A DNA stretch of 64,000 bases from Carnobacterium_A antarcticum (lineage in GTDB: Bacteria > Bacillota > Bacilli > Lactobacillales > Carnobacteriaceae): NCBI RefSeq assembly GCF_042658365.1, contig NZ_JBHSQC010000015.1; one strand, 5' to 3'. Positions 18,401-24,982 of this stretch are shown piece by piece. Within the stretch, counting starts at the first letter, position 1. Every line of letters begins with the position of its first letter. The translations under genes and the position numbers were made by a program. A model generated the notes under the pieces. It searched no databases. It was given only the letters and a program-made list of their open reading frames with translations, and was not told the origin of the DNA.

Positions 18401-18608
18401 CAGCGAACTAAGGTCTTCAGTCGTTCAATACATGATTGGTATGGAATCCATTCCCAATCTCAAAGGAATCATTGAAAGCAAAGATTACGACGCCTATAAA
18501 AACCTTCACCCAGAAGTAAAACCATTTAAATACCCTCAAGCCATGAAGCGCGCCTGGCGGGAAGTATTAGACGAACAGATCTTGCCGTTAGATAATGAAT
18601 TAAGATGA
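15438..18608 (+). CDS. hsdR: Type I restriction endonuclease subunit HsdR
   Basis: 1056-residue motor and nuclease subunit. The N-terminal PD-(D/E)xK site is D145 … E159-x-K161 (QIELKQ). The SF2 translocase has Walker A ATGSGKT (295–301), the DECH box (421–424), and GFTGTPIF. ATG 15438 has AAGGAG (15423–15428) at a good distance; the open frame begins at 15417 inside hsdS. HsdR cleaves unmethylated DNA after ATP-driven translocation. No internal break is seen, so the locus looks active. Confidence 0.95.
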   Translation: MNKINHRDEAEIEKHLIDVLGEGHNQWTYRPDLKSEEDLWQNLRHKITQNNLSEIEEHPLTDKEFDTIKTELLLRTQTPFDAAKWLKGENGISRITIDREDRNLGSVSLVLYSNQDIGGGISSYEVVNQIAKKGSSVDARDRRFDVTLLINGLPIIQIELKQVTAKDGVYQAFNQIKKYAEEGMFRNNIFSTLQLFVVSNEQTTRYFANAMPKDMHRKFLFSWRTRDNKKVDNLYEFCKQALNIPDAHRLIAHYTIVSEDQDNKTLMVLHPYQVHAIEALFTAANKHQSGYVWHATGSGKTLTSFVSTKLLARKSGIDRTIMLVDRKDLDNQTTSEFTKFASEFNTGISSGNSKANSLIVGTGSAKELSDTLLADANSNVIIVTTRQKLDAALKYANKQEEQKGTNRYRKLMGQHIVFIVDECHRALSAENMEEIKAFFPNSTWFGFTGTPIFNENKKQAKGQLARTTHDQYGEVLHTYTIKNALEDGAVLGFQVEHEDTIEPTSLDNKIHHQFRVNEKYAHYTTEEINKVIDEMDGIKKESYLASSTYEDDEHIQKVIHKIFRPDNAYTKFDFRNGKPTKSAILTTSSIVMAKKYYQAIKEMMKDSDWMEKEFPNHPVRAGRTMDDPDFPRIAITYSLEENAGDSSEQQKEMQEIIEEYNAYYHTAWNLAEIDRYNGDINNRLARKRAEFKQFGRQVDLVIVVDRLLTGFDAPTVQTLFVDRNLDYAGLIQAFSRTNRTYPDKTKGMIVTFRKPATMEKNVADATKLYSEAKEETGLIYPTYTESKKRFKKAYRKIQEFTFVSDELDEHSSVETRVDYVKAFQELNNAYESLVTYDDYNDDMEQSSALQGQVNVLEEQVGVYETVKGSLIDIEPDPDQIDPEIPDFSEISFYTDSTIKLYDIDSAYIDQLLGIYAANSLDAREEIEKALQKLNKTESVKQVYRHILNAIDQEEIDAKEDIFVIKRHFFTQAQDQLIQDFSKEWFVSPSELRSSVVQYMIGMESIPNLKGIIESKDYDAYKNLHPEVKPFKYPQAMKRAWREVLDEQILPLDNELR

Positions 18609-18745
18609 TAAAAGATGAAATAATTTCGGTCGCTCAAAAAAACATAGCTAGTTTATTTGATGTAGGTGTTCCAACTATAAATAAGCATCAAAAAATATAG
18701 TAAAACAAGAGAACTTTCTGAAGAATGAACTATTTCCAAATGGAC
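18605..18745 (+). pseudogene. Remnant of a RhuM-like HTH gene
   Basis: ATG 18605 overlaps the hsdR stop (ATGA). The first 31 codons give an HTH-like stretch, AQKNIASLFDVGVPTINKH, then a stop. A one-base shift continues as a KTRELSEE-like phrase that resembles the RhuM family (ASLF…PTINKHLKN-IYETRELSEE). RhuM genes are frequent passengers of type I R-M loci. Only this N-terminal scrap remains. Confidence 0.45.
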
Positions 18746-18814
18746 ATAGTTCAAAACGAATACGAAATACTGGAAGGTTAGGATTAATTAATCTTCCAAT
18801 ATTCATACCTTGTA

Positions 18815-18843
18815 TTGAACGCACATTCGGAAAGGGGTATAAT
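18815..18843 (+). promoter_or_regulatory. Promoter of the flavin-binding protein gene
   Basis: TTGAAC (18815–18820), 17-base spacer, TATAAT (18838–18843), 38 bases before the GTG start. Confidence 0.75.
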
Positions 18844-18880
18844 AAAAAAGTCACAAAGGTACGTAAGAGGAGGAAAAAAT

Positions 18881-19258
18881 GTGTTAAGTAAAAAGTTTTA
18901 TGAGGTAATTCAACAAGAAGGAGTTGTTTCCGTAACTTCATGGGGAAATGATGATAAGCCCAACGTTAGGTGTACTTGGAATTCCTATCTGCGTATTATG
19001 GAGGACGAACGTATTTTAGCTCCTATCGCAGGATTTACAAGTGTTCAAGGTGATGTTGTTAAGAATGACCAGGTTATTTTAACATTAGGCAGCCGCGAAG
19101 TAGAAGGATTCAATAACTATCAAGGAACTGGCTTCTTAATAGAAGGCCGGGCACGTTTTACAGATTCTGGTAATGAATTTGAACAAATGAAAGCAGAGTT
19201 TCCTTTCATGAATAAATTACTTGAAGTAACTGTAGAATCAACTAAACAGCTCCTTTAA
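18881..19258 (+). CDS. Pyridoxamine 5'-phosphate oxidase-family (flavin-binding split-barrel) protein
   Basis: 125 residues starting MLSKKFYEVIQQEGVVSVTSW. It has the FMN-binding split-barrel pattern (NTW/CTWNSYL, then LTLGSREVEGFNNYQGTGF). GTG 18881 is chosen because AGAGGAGG lies just upstream; the longer open frame reaches into the promoter. Likely binds FMN or F420-like flavin. The substrate is unknown and it is not the biosynthetic PdxH. Confidence 0.85.
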   Translation: MLSKKFYEVIQQEGVVSVTSWGNDDKPNVRCTWNSYLRIMEDERILAPIAGFTSVQGDVVKNDQVILTLGSREVEGFNNYQGTGFLIEGRARFTDSGNEFEQMKAEFPFMNKLLEVTVESTKQLL

Positions 19259-19318
19259 ACTATACCCTTTAATTATCTACGCTATATATCCTGTAGCATT
19301 ATTAGCTAGTTATTCAAA

Positions 19319-19355
19319 AGACACATTGTATTCATTGCAGTGTGTCTGTTTTTCT
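19319..19355 (+). terminator. Terminator after the flavin-binding gene
   Basis: Stem AGACACATTG/CAGTGTGTCT (one wobble pair), then GTTTTTC. Confidence 0.7.
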
Positions 19356-19396
19356 AGATGTGTCCGTCTCGGACAACAGTATAGAAACTTACTCTA

Positions 19397-19939
19397 TTAC
19401 TGGAAGTTAAAATGATTTTTAATTATCTTAGCCGCATCTTCAGGAGAAAGAGACGTATTATCAATTTTCAGATAATGATAAAAAGGAATTTCGCCTTCTA
19501 TGCTTTCGCAACGCCACCAATTATCAACGTCTAATAAGTTCTTGTTAGACTAATCTAAATTTCTTTTTGAAGGTTTATTCTCAAGACGATTTTGCGTTTG
19601 GTTTCGCTTCAACCGTTCTTCTTGTGTAGTCACGAGCTTTATGCAACAAACTTCTTCGTTTCTTTTCGTAAACAATCCGCTAATATAATTTATGTATTCC
19701 TAATCAGAAGGTTGGTAAAATGCCCACAAATAAGTAAATACTAACCTGTAATCTTCTGTCTTAGCGTATTCATCTTGAAAAACTTCTCGAAGTCTTTTAA
19801 TGGCTTGTCCATTGTATTCACCAAATACTTCAATAGCTGGTTCAATTGTCCTACTGTCATTTTTCCAACGGCAGCATTCCCAATAAGCAGCACTAGTTTC
19901 ATCTATTTCCCCTCCATCTCCAAATAAACCAGAAAGCAA
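19397..19939 (-). pseudogene. Broken P-loop kinase-like gene with two in-frame TAG codons
   Basis: A 181-codon minus-strand frame is interrupted only by TAG at 19700–19702 and TAG at 19550–19552. Around the stops the translation continues without shift: VFTYLWAFYQPSD-stop-EYINYISGLFTKRNEEV, then RLKRNQTQNRLENKPSKRN, ending LSPEDAAKIIKNHF. This matches small AAA/shikimate-kinase-like ATPases, but the P-loop that should open the protein is missing. Start and promoter are unclear. Decay is far more likely than amber readthrough. Confidence 0.7.
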
Positions 19940-20144
19940 ATTTATTGTATAACAGTTCTTTTATTTTGAGCTGGTTTCTAACTTATATTAGTAGTTAAGC
20001 ATAGCAAATGAGATAGTTCTTACCAATATTCTCTTACTACTATTTACTTTTAGAGCCGGTCAAAGTTGATTCATAACATAATGTGTTTTCTAGACTAGTC
20101 TAGCTTAATGATATGCCTTCCATCTATTTAATTGTATCAACTCA

Positions 20145-20153
20145 TGCTATAAT
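20145..20153 (+). promoter_or_regulatory. Extended -10 promoter
   Basis: TGCTATAAT is an extended -10 about 80 bases before the zinc-binding protein at 20240. The rest of 19940–20239 shows only a short palindrome near 20090. Confidence 0.4.
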
Positions 20154-20239
20154 GAGGAGCTTAAGATAAATGGGCTTTTACTTTGAACGGATGCCAAGAA
20201 AAGCCTCCGACTATCGATAAAATATGGAGGTGTAAGAGA

Positions 20240-20449
20240 ATGAATAAACAATGGACGATTGATACGATTAAAGAATTCGTTGAAAAAAATTCAGACAGTA
20301 AGTTGCTGACGACAGAATATCACGGTTTTTCTCAAAAACTACTATTAGAATGCGAATGCGGCAACAAGTTTGAAAAATCCTTTACGAAATTTAAAAACAA
20401 AAATCAACGTAAGTGTGAAGTTTGCCAACCGCTAAAAGAGGCACGCTAA
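20240..20449 (+). CDS. Small zinc-ribbon protein
   Basis: 69 residues, MNKQWTIDTIKEFVEKNSD… A Cys4 cluster (CECGNKF then CEVC) follows LLLECECGNKFEKSFTKFKNKNQRKCEVC, a pattern shared with treble-clef modules of phage endonucleases and DNA-binding proteins. ATG 20240 has GGAGGTG upstream; the open frame starts at 20183 but lacks an RBS there. A terminator follows. Likely DNA- or RNA-binding; function unknown. Confidence 0.7.
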   Translation: MNKQWTIDTIKEFVEKNSDSKLLTTEYHGFSQKLLLECECGNKFEKSFTKFKNKNQRKCEVCQPLKEAR

Positions 20450-20468
20450 ACATAGAGGGAATAAACGA

Positions 20469-20505
20469 AATGCCGGTTTCTTTTAAGAGAAGTCGGTATT
20501 TTTTT
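20469..20505 (+). terminator. Terminator after the zinc-ribbon gene
   Basis: Long stem AATGCCGGTTTCT with AGAGAAGTCGGTATT (wobble pairs), then seven Ts. Confidence 0.75.
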
Positions 20506-20706
20506 GGTGTAACCGTTGTTCTGCATTTAGCAGTTAAAGGCCCCCCTGCCTTCATAATATGTAAAAAAAAGCTTTAGTAAATATGGTTTTCAATAATATG
20601 TTTTAAGTTATTTCGTGTATTTATAGAGTCTTTTTGACGTACGCAATTAAATGCGGCATAGTAATAAAAGAAACGAAAACAGAATAAGATGAATAAGAGG
20701 GATAAC

Positions 20707-21447
20707 ATGAGAAACATTAAAATGAGCATTGAATATGACGGCGGCAGATACCAGGGATGGCAAAGACTAGGGGATTCTGACAAAACCATTCAAGGGAAAA
20801 TAGAGAATATCCTGTCGGAAATGACGAAAACCAACATTGAAATCGTCGGATCAGGCCGGACAGATGCCGGAACCCATGCCAAGGGACAGGTAGCCAATTT
20901 CAAGACGACATCTAACTTGGATTTGGTGGCGATGCGGGATTATCTGAACACTTATCTCCCACGAGATATTATCGTTAAAGAATTGGAGGAGGTTCCTGAA
21001 AGGTTCCATGCCCGGTATAATGTCGTCGGTAAAAAATACAGCTATTATGTCTGGAATACTGCTGTACCATCTGCATTTGAACGCAATTATAGCTACCATT
21101 ACCCTGAACAACTTGATGTCGATAGGATGAATGAGGCTTGCAGCAAGCTTATCGGAACCCATGACTTCATCGGTTTCTCTTCGCTCAAGAAGACGAAAAA
21201 GTCGACGGTCAGGACTATTGATGAAATTACAATCCACAGAGAAGGTGATTTGCTGAACTTTACGTTTATAGGGGAAGGCTTCCTGTATAAAATGGTTAGA
21301 ATCATTATGGGGACGCTCCTGGAAATCGGGGCAGGAACAAAAAGTCCAGAATGCATTGATGCCATCTTTAAGAGTGGGGTCAGAAGTGATGCCGGGATGA
21401 CCGTGCCTTCTCAAGGACTGTTCTTAGATGAAGTTTATTACGATTGA
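20707..21447 (+). CDS. truA: Second TruA-family tRNA pseudouridine synthase
   Basis: 246-residue TruA paralogue: IEYDGGRYQGWQ, catalytic SGRTDAGTHA, GEGFLYKMVRIIMGTLLEIG, ending SQGLFLDEVYYD. ATG 20707 has AGAGGGAT upstream. It differs widely from the housekeeping TruA at 6554, and its base composition (GGAACC, GGCCGG, CGGGG words) is richer in GC than its neighbours, pointing to transfer, perhaps from a clostridial or bacillar source. It stands alone. It may modify the same positions or a different subset. Confidence 0.92.
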   Translation: MRNIKMSIEYDGGRYQGWQRLGDSDKTIQGKIENILSEMTKTNIEIVGSGRTDAGTHAKGQVANFKTTSNLDLVAMRDYLNTYLPRDIIVKELEEVPERFHARYNVVGKKYSYYVWNTAVPSAFERNYSYHYPEQLDVDRMNEACSKLIGTHDFIGFSSLKKTKKSTVRTIDEITIHREGDLLNFTFIGEGFLYKMVRIIMGTLLEIGAGTKSPECIDAIFKSGVRSDAGMTVPSQGLFLDEVYYD

Positions 21448-21827
21448 TGGGACTAAGATGACGTATTAGATGGTTATCCGCATGAAGGCGTTCTTTCAAA
21501 TAGAGCAATAAAAATTGAGATTGAAAAAATCACACAGTAGATAGCAAAAAAGAAACTAAAAAAGGGCTAACCAGCGATGAAGTAGGAACACAAGAAGCCT
21601 TTCTAAAAAGTATCTCAAATTTTATTAACCATTTGATTGGTTTAAAAAACAAAATGTTTATACATGATTTCATTTCTAATACAAAATAAACATGTATTGG
21701 AGAGGTTTATAAAAAAAGAACCCTATGGAGATAGAATTCCCTATACGGGATTTTATCCAATTTCATGTATCGAATTTTTAAGTTAGCTAGGGTACAATAA
21801 ATCTAATCAGTATAGAGGAGGAAGAGT
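21448..21827 (+). other. Intergenic stretch with short coding-like scraps and a repeat
   Basis: No intact gene. Short open pieces (DVLDGYPHEGVLSNRAIKIE near 21461–21540; KKGLTSDEVGTQEAFLKSIS near 21560–21620) look like degraded coding sequence of unrecognised origin. The segment 21742–21772 is repeated at 29259–29290. Confidence 0.35.
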
Positions 21828-22052
21828 ATGAAAAATGCAGGTGAATGTCCAAAGTGTGCATCAAGAAATATCGTAAGAATTCCAGGTCAAACAGGTGCGG
21901 TTGGAATTGGTAATAATATTTCTATTGGCTCAGTTATTCCTACTTTAGTAGATGTATCAAGATACTTATGTTCTGAATGTGGCTTTTTGGAGGAATGGAT
22001 TGTCGATAAAGAAGACATAGAAAAAGTAGTCAAAAAATTTAAAGGTAAATAG
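21828..22052 (+). CDS. Small zinc-ribbon protein (TFIIIB-like annotation class)
   Basis: 74 residues with two knuckles, CPKC (residues 8–11) and CSEC near residue 48, separated by a Gly-rich segment GQTGAVGIGNNISIGS. It ends in a charged helix. RBS AGAGGAGG lies upstream. Such orphan zinc ribbons are common in Firmicutes and often called transcription-factor-like by homology; the function is unknown. A copy of a 40-base repeat follows at 22097. Confidence 0.75.
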   Translation: MKNAGECPKCASRNIVRIPGQTGAVGIGNNISIGSVIPTLVDVSRYLCSECGFLEEWIVDKEDIEKVVKKFKGK

Positions 22053-22096
22053 ATTACTAGTGGAGATATAGTGAAAAAAACAAAGAAAGTAAATGG

Positions 22097-22136
22097 AACC
22101 TAAATAATTCATAGTTTTTCTGAAAGCTATCTAAAA
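22097..22136 (+). repeat. 40-base inverted repeat, left copy
   Basis: Begins AACCTAAATAATTCATAG and ends GCTATCTAAAA. The exact reverse complement is at 28453–28492, 6.3 kb away. No transposase borders this copy. Confidence 0.85.
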
Positions 22137-22181
22137 TCTTGATTAAATACTATACTTACTGAAGAGAGAAATGATAGCTAA

Positions 22182-22216
22182 AAAAACTGACACCAGCACT
22201 GGGATCAGTTTTTTAG
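22182..22216 (+). terminator. Terminator hairpin
   Basis: Stem AAAAACTGA/TCAGTTTTT around a loop that contains CCAG…TGGG, then more Ts. It may act in both directions between the zinc-ribbon gene and the minus-strand operon. Confidence 0.6.
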
Positions 22217-22379
22217 TTTTTTAATTAACCCTCTTTTTTTATTGTCTTTGAAACAAGGGGTCAAGTTAAATGTTTTTAGCACATATTAAGGCTCTATATC
22301 GGTCTATTGTGTATTAATAATTTGTAAAATCCAAATATTTTTTAACACTAGCTCCTTCGTAGAGACGTAGTTATAAAAA

Positions 22380-22739
22380 TTAAAAGAGTGTTGAAATTAA
22401 GGTTACTAGAGCTGGACCACCTTGTGTAAAAATAATTTTTTTACTACTTGTAACACTACCATATGAAGCAACAACTATAATGTAAACTAATAGCAATCTT
22501 GTGACTTCAAGAGAATCTGTTGATAAAAATGCACCATAGAGCAATCCTAACCCAAATAAACCATTATATACTCATTGATTTTTGAGTAATACATTAAGTG
22601 ATTTTTGACTTAATTCTTTCTGATCAATGTTGAATATACGACTTGTCTTGCTAGAAGTTGTAATAATTGTTTGGATATACAGGATATAAAAAAACTCAAT
22701 TGCAACCACTACCGTTAAAATAATAGATCATGTAGACAT
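22380..22739 (-). pseudogene. DUF1304 membrane protein gene with two premature TGA codons
   Basis: A 120-codon minus-strand frame gives MST-stop-SIILTVVVAIEFFYILYIQ… KNQ-stop-VYNGLFGLGLLYGAF… GGPALVTLISTLF. This is the length and layout of DUF1304 (four helices, NQGLYNG motif). Stops lie at codon 4 (TGA, 22728–22730) and at 22572–22574. It is the last gene of the MarR/nitroreductase/monooxygenase operon, where DUF1304 genes are commonly found. Inactivated. Confidence 0.8.
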
Positions 22740-22742
22740 AAG

Positions 22743-23030
22743 TTATTCGCCTAATTCGGAAATTTTTAAGTCTGGCGCTTTTAAGCTGTAATCAGCTATT
22801 TTACTAACAAAATTTTGTAGTAAAGGATTTTGATTATGGGTATCAATTGCAAATTGATCTTTCCAAATTTCTACCATAATGAATGTATTTCTTTCTTCTA
22901 GTGATTCGTAAAGATTGTAGGCTAAACAACCGTCTTCTTTTCTAGTTTCTGAAATTAATTCTTTGGTGTCTGATAGAAAATTATCACGTTGATCTCCTTT
23001 GATAAAAAATGAGGCATTAATAACTTTCAT
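22743..23030 (-). CDS. Antibiotic biosynthesis monooxygenase-family (YgiN/HmoB-like) protein
   Basis: 95-residue dimeric alpha/beta barrel (ABM) domain: FFIKGDQRDNFLSDTKELI, EDGCLAYNLYESLEERNTFIMVEIW, HNQNPLLQNFVSKI. Family members act on quinols or polyketides, or in oxidative stress. GGAAGAT serves as RBS. In an operon with nitroreductase and MarR upstream, so a quinone- or electrophile-detoxifying role is likely. Confidence 0.85.
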   Translation of the reverse strand: MKVINASFFIKGDQRDNFLSDTKELISETRKEDGCLAYNLYESLEERNTFIMVEIWKDQFAIDTHNQNPLLQNFVSKIADYSLKAPDLKISELGE

Positions 23031-23047
23031 TAAATAATCTTCCTCTC

Positions 23048-23677
23048 TTATTTAAAAGTAGTGAATTCTTTTGCATCCAGTCGAATAGAATCATATCCTT
23101 CTTCTAATGCTTTACCAATGGATAGAATCATGACCGGTACATAACGTTCTTTTTCTAAGCCAAATGCTTCTGCTAATTCATCGGCTTCAAATCCACCAAT
23201 AGGGTTCGTATCATATCCATAAGCGCGTGCAACAAGCATAAACTGCATAGCAGCTAAACTGGAATCAATTTTTACGACATCATTCATTTCTTCTCTAGTG
23301 AAATTTTTGTAATAAGGGATAATTGCAGCTAATTGCTCATCTCTCACTTTTGGAGACATTTTGCCTTCAATTACTGCCTGATTATAAATCGCTTCTCCAT
23401 ACTCATAACATTCCATATCTCCAAATATAAGTATCATTGCTGAAGATGTGTCATTTTGTCTTGTATTGAAACGAATTAATGGTTTCAATTTTTGTTTTTC
23501 TTCAGTACTCTCGACAACTACGAAACGCCAAGGCTGCATATTTACTGACGATGGTGCTATGGTTGATTTCTGGATCATTTCAAGCATTTCTTCTTTAGAA
23601 ATTTTGACACTCTCATCGTACAATCTGATAGATTTTCTATTATAAGCGATATCTGAAAAGTCATTATTTATTGTCAT
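23048..23677 (-). CDS. Nitroreductase-family FMN oxidoreductase
   Basis: 209 residues. FMN-binding N-terminal RKSIRLYDESVKISKEEMLEM and IAPSSVNMQPWRFVVV; C-terminal AYGYDTNPIGGFEADELAEAFG and PVMILSIGK. Typical oxygen-insensitive nitro/quinone reductase using NAD(P)H. Its start lies three bases from the marR stop, so translation is coupled. Substrate unknown. Confidence 0.92.
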   Translation of the reverse strand: MTINNDFSDIAYNRKSIRLYDESVKISKEEMLEMIQKSTIAPSSVNMQPWRFVVVESTEEKQKLKPLIRFNTRQNDTSSAMILIFGDMECYEYGEAIYNQAVIEGKMSPKVRDEQLAAIIPYYKNFTREEMNDVVKIDSSLAAMQFMLVARAYGYDTNPIGGFEADELAEAFGLEKERYVPVMILSIGKALEEGYDSIRLDAKEFTTFK

Positions 23678-23679
23678 TT

Positions 23680-24099
23680 TTAAACCTCTTCTTGTTTGAT
23701 TAACTTTTTAAGCAATAGTTGTAACTGCTTTTCTTCTACAGAACTAAGTAGATGATATAAAGGATTTTGTAGCTTATCATGTTCTTCTTCACAGATTTCA
23801 AGATCCTGTTTTGCTTTCTCAGTAATTTCTACGAAGACTTCTCGATTATTTTCTTTATTTCTTTCTCGAATTACATATTCTTTTTCTTCTAGAACTTTTA
23901 AATGTCTCGTTACGGCAGCACTATCTATTCGTAGCTTATGCTGTATTTGCTTTTGCGAACATTTTCCTGTTTCTTTAAGAAGCATCATTAATTCATATCT
24001 GGTTAAACTAAATCCAGTGGCTTTCTCAAATCTGGATGTCATTTCTTGATTCGCAATCTTTATCTGATAAAGAAGACTACTAAATTCTCTAAGATTCAA
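23680..24099 (-). CDS. MarR-family transcriptional regulator
   Basis: 139 residues with a winged helix: CSQKQIQHKLRIDSAAVTRHLKVLEEKEYVIRERNKENNREVFVEIT. It is first in the minus-strand operon. A 14-base palindrome sits inside its promoter spacer, so it most likely represses its own operon and releases on electrophiles or phenolics (inference from the family). Confidence 0.93.
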   Translation of the reverse strand: MNLREFSSLLYQIKIANQEMTSRFEKATGFSLTRYELMMLLKETGKCSQKQIQHKLRIDSAAVTRHLKVLEEKEYVIRERNKENNREVFVEITEKAKQDLEICEEEHDKLQNPLYHLLSSVEEKQLQLLLKKLIKQEEV

Positions 24100-24118
24100 A
24101 CTATACCTCCTTTTTAAT

Positions 24119-24147
24119 TCTATAATTGATTAATCAATCGTTGACAA
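24119..24147 (-). promoter_or_regulatory. MarR-operon promoter with built-in operator
   Basis: On the minus strand: TTGTCA (24142–24147), 17-base spacer, TATAGA (24119–24124). The spacer contains the perfect palindrome ATTGATTAATCAAT (24125–24138), a typical MarR operator placement that would block RNA polymerase. Confidence 0.75.
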
Positions 24148-24272
24148 GTCAAATATGGAATTAAAATATCATTTTGTAAACAATAAAAAATAAATTTAAA
24201 CAATTACTATTATCCAGGTTTTAGAAAAATCATTAAAATATTTTTCATTTCTAATAAAAAGGAGGTTTAAAC

Positions 24273-24578
24273 ATGGTAGTAGTGCAGGTTGGTTTAGAGC
24301 TTCCAGATGATATTCAAGAAGGTATTGCAAAAGGTATACCAAGGATGTCTGGTAGTGTTGTTAGAAAGGTCAATAGTGGAGCAATTGTGAGACATTTAAA
24401 AGAAGCAAATATTGATAAAGAAAAAGACAGTCATATCTTTAGTTTGAAAAAGGCCAGTGAGATAGTAAGTAATGTAAATCCCAAGACTAAACTAATTGTT
24501 GGAAGTTCTCTTATTTTAGGCGTAGCAACTACTGGAGACTCACTCTTATACACAGGTAGAGAAAATGACAGGAATTAG
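24273..24578 (+). CDS. Hypothetical protein, possibly truncated
   Basis: 101 residues behind a strong AAAGGAGG site: MVVVQVGLELPDDIQEGIAKG … ending with a hydrophobic piece KLIVGSSLILGVATTGDSLLY. I do not recognise the family. The abrupt end after one hydrophobic segment and the degraded DNA that follows suggest a shortened gene. Confidence 0.5.
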   Translation: MVVVQVGLELPDDIQEGIAKGIPRMSGSVVRKVNSGAIVRHLKEANIDKEKDSHIFSLKKASEIVSNVNPKTKLIVGSSLILGVATTGDSLLYTGRENDRN

Positions 24579-24654
24579 CAAAAGTACCTTAACAAGATAT
24601 AAGCGGAAGAAATAATTGAAATAGTACAAAATACGTTTAGTAACAGCTAAATAA

Positions 24655-24892
24655 AGATCCATGTAAAAGAAATCGATAATAGCCTCACTATTGGAACTTG
24701 TCCCAAATATCGGAATAATAATATTGGAAAAGGGAAATTTTATGGTTGTTCTAACTATCCGACTTGTAAATTTACTTTATCCAATAATTTTCGAAAAGAA
24801 AAATATAAAAGAATTATTAGAGGGCAAAGAAATGTTAGTCAAAAGTATTAAAAAACCTATAATGCAACACTAGTGGTAAATATTATATAAAA
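24655..24892 (+). pseudogene. Frameshifted fragment with a topoisomerase-type C4 zinc finger
   Basis: One frame reads TCPKYRNNNIGKGKFYGCSNYPTCKF, the topoisomerase IA C4 zinc-finger pattern with its second cysteine changed to Tyr. Another frame then gives EKKNIKELLEGKEMLVKSIKK, the following conserved phrase. The two fit only with a frameshift near 24795. A remnant of a DNA-binding zinc-finger protein. Confidence 0.5.
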
Positions 24893-24893
24893 T

Positions 24894-24941
24894 AAAAAAA
24901 TGAGATAACTTTGAGCATAGTCAAAATTATCTCATTTTTTT
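24894..24941. terminator. Bidirectional terminator
   Basis: AAAAAATGAGATAA and TTATCTCATTTTTT form a 14-base stem with runs of A and T on either side. It can end the catalase transcript (minus) and the plus-strand remnant. Confidence 0.8.
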
Positions 24942-24982
24942 ATTATATTTTAGCATATTAACGACTATTAGTAATGGTTATT

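Noticed and set aside
20851..21414. Long minus-strand frame opposite the second truA
   Set aside because: A shadow frame: it covers a conserved TruA coding region and has no sensible product.
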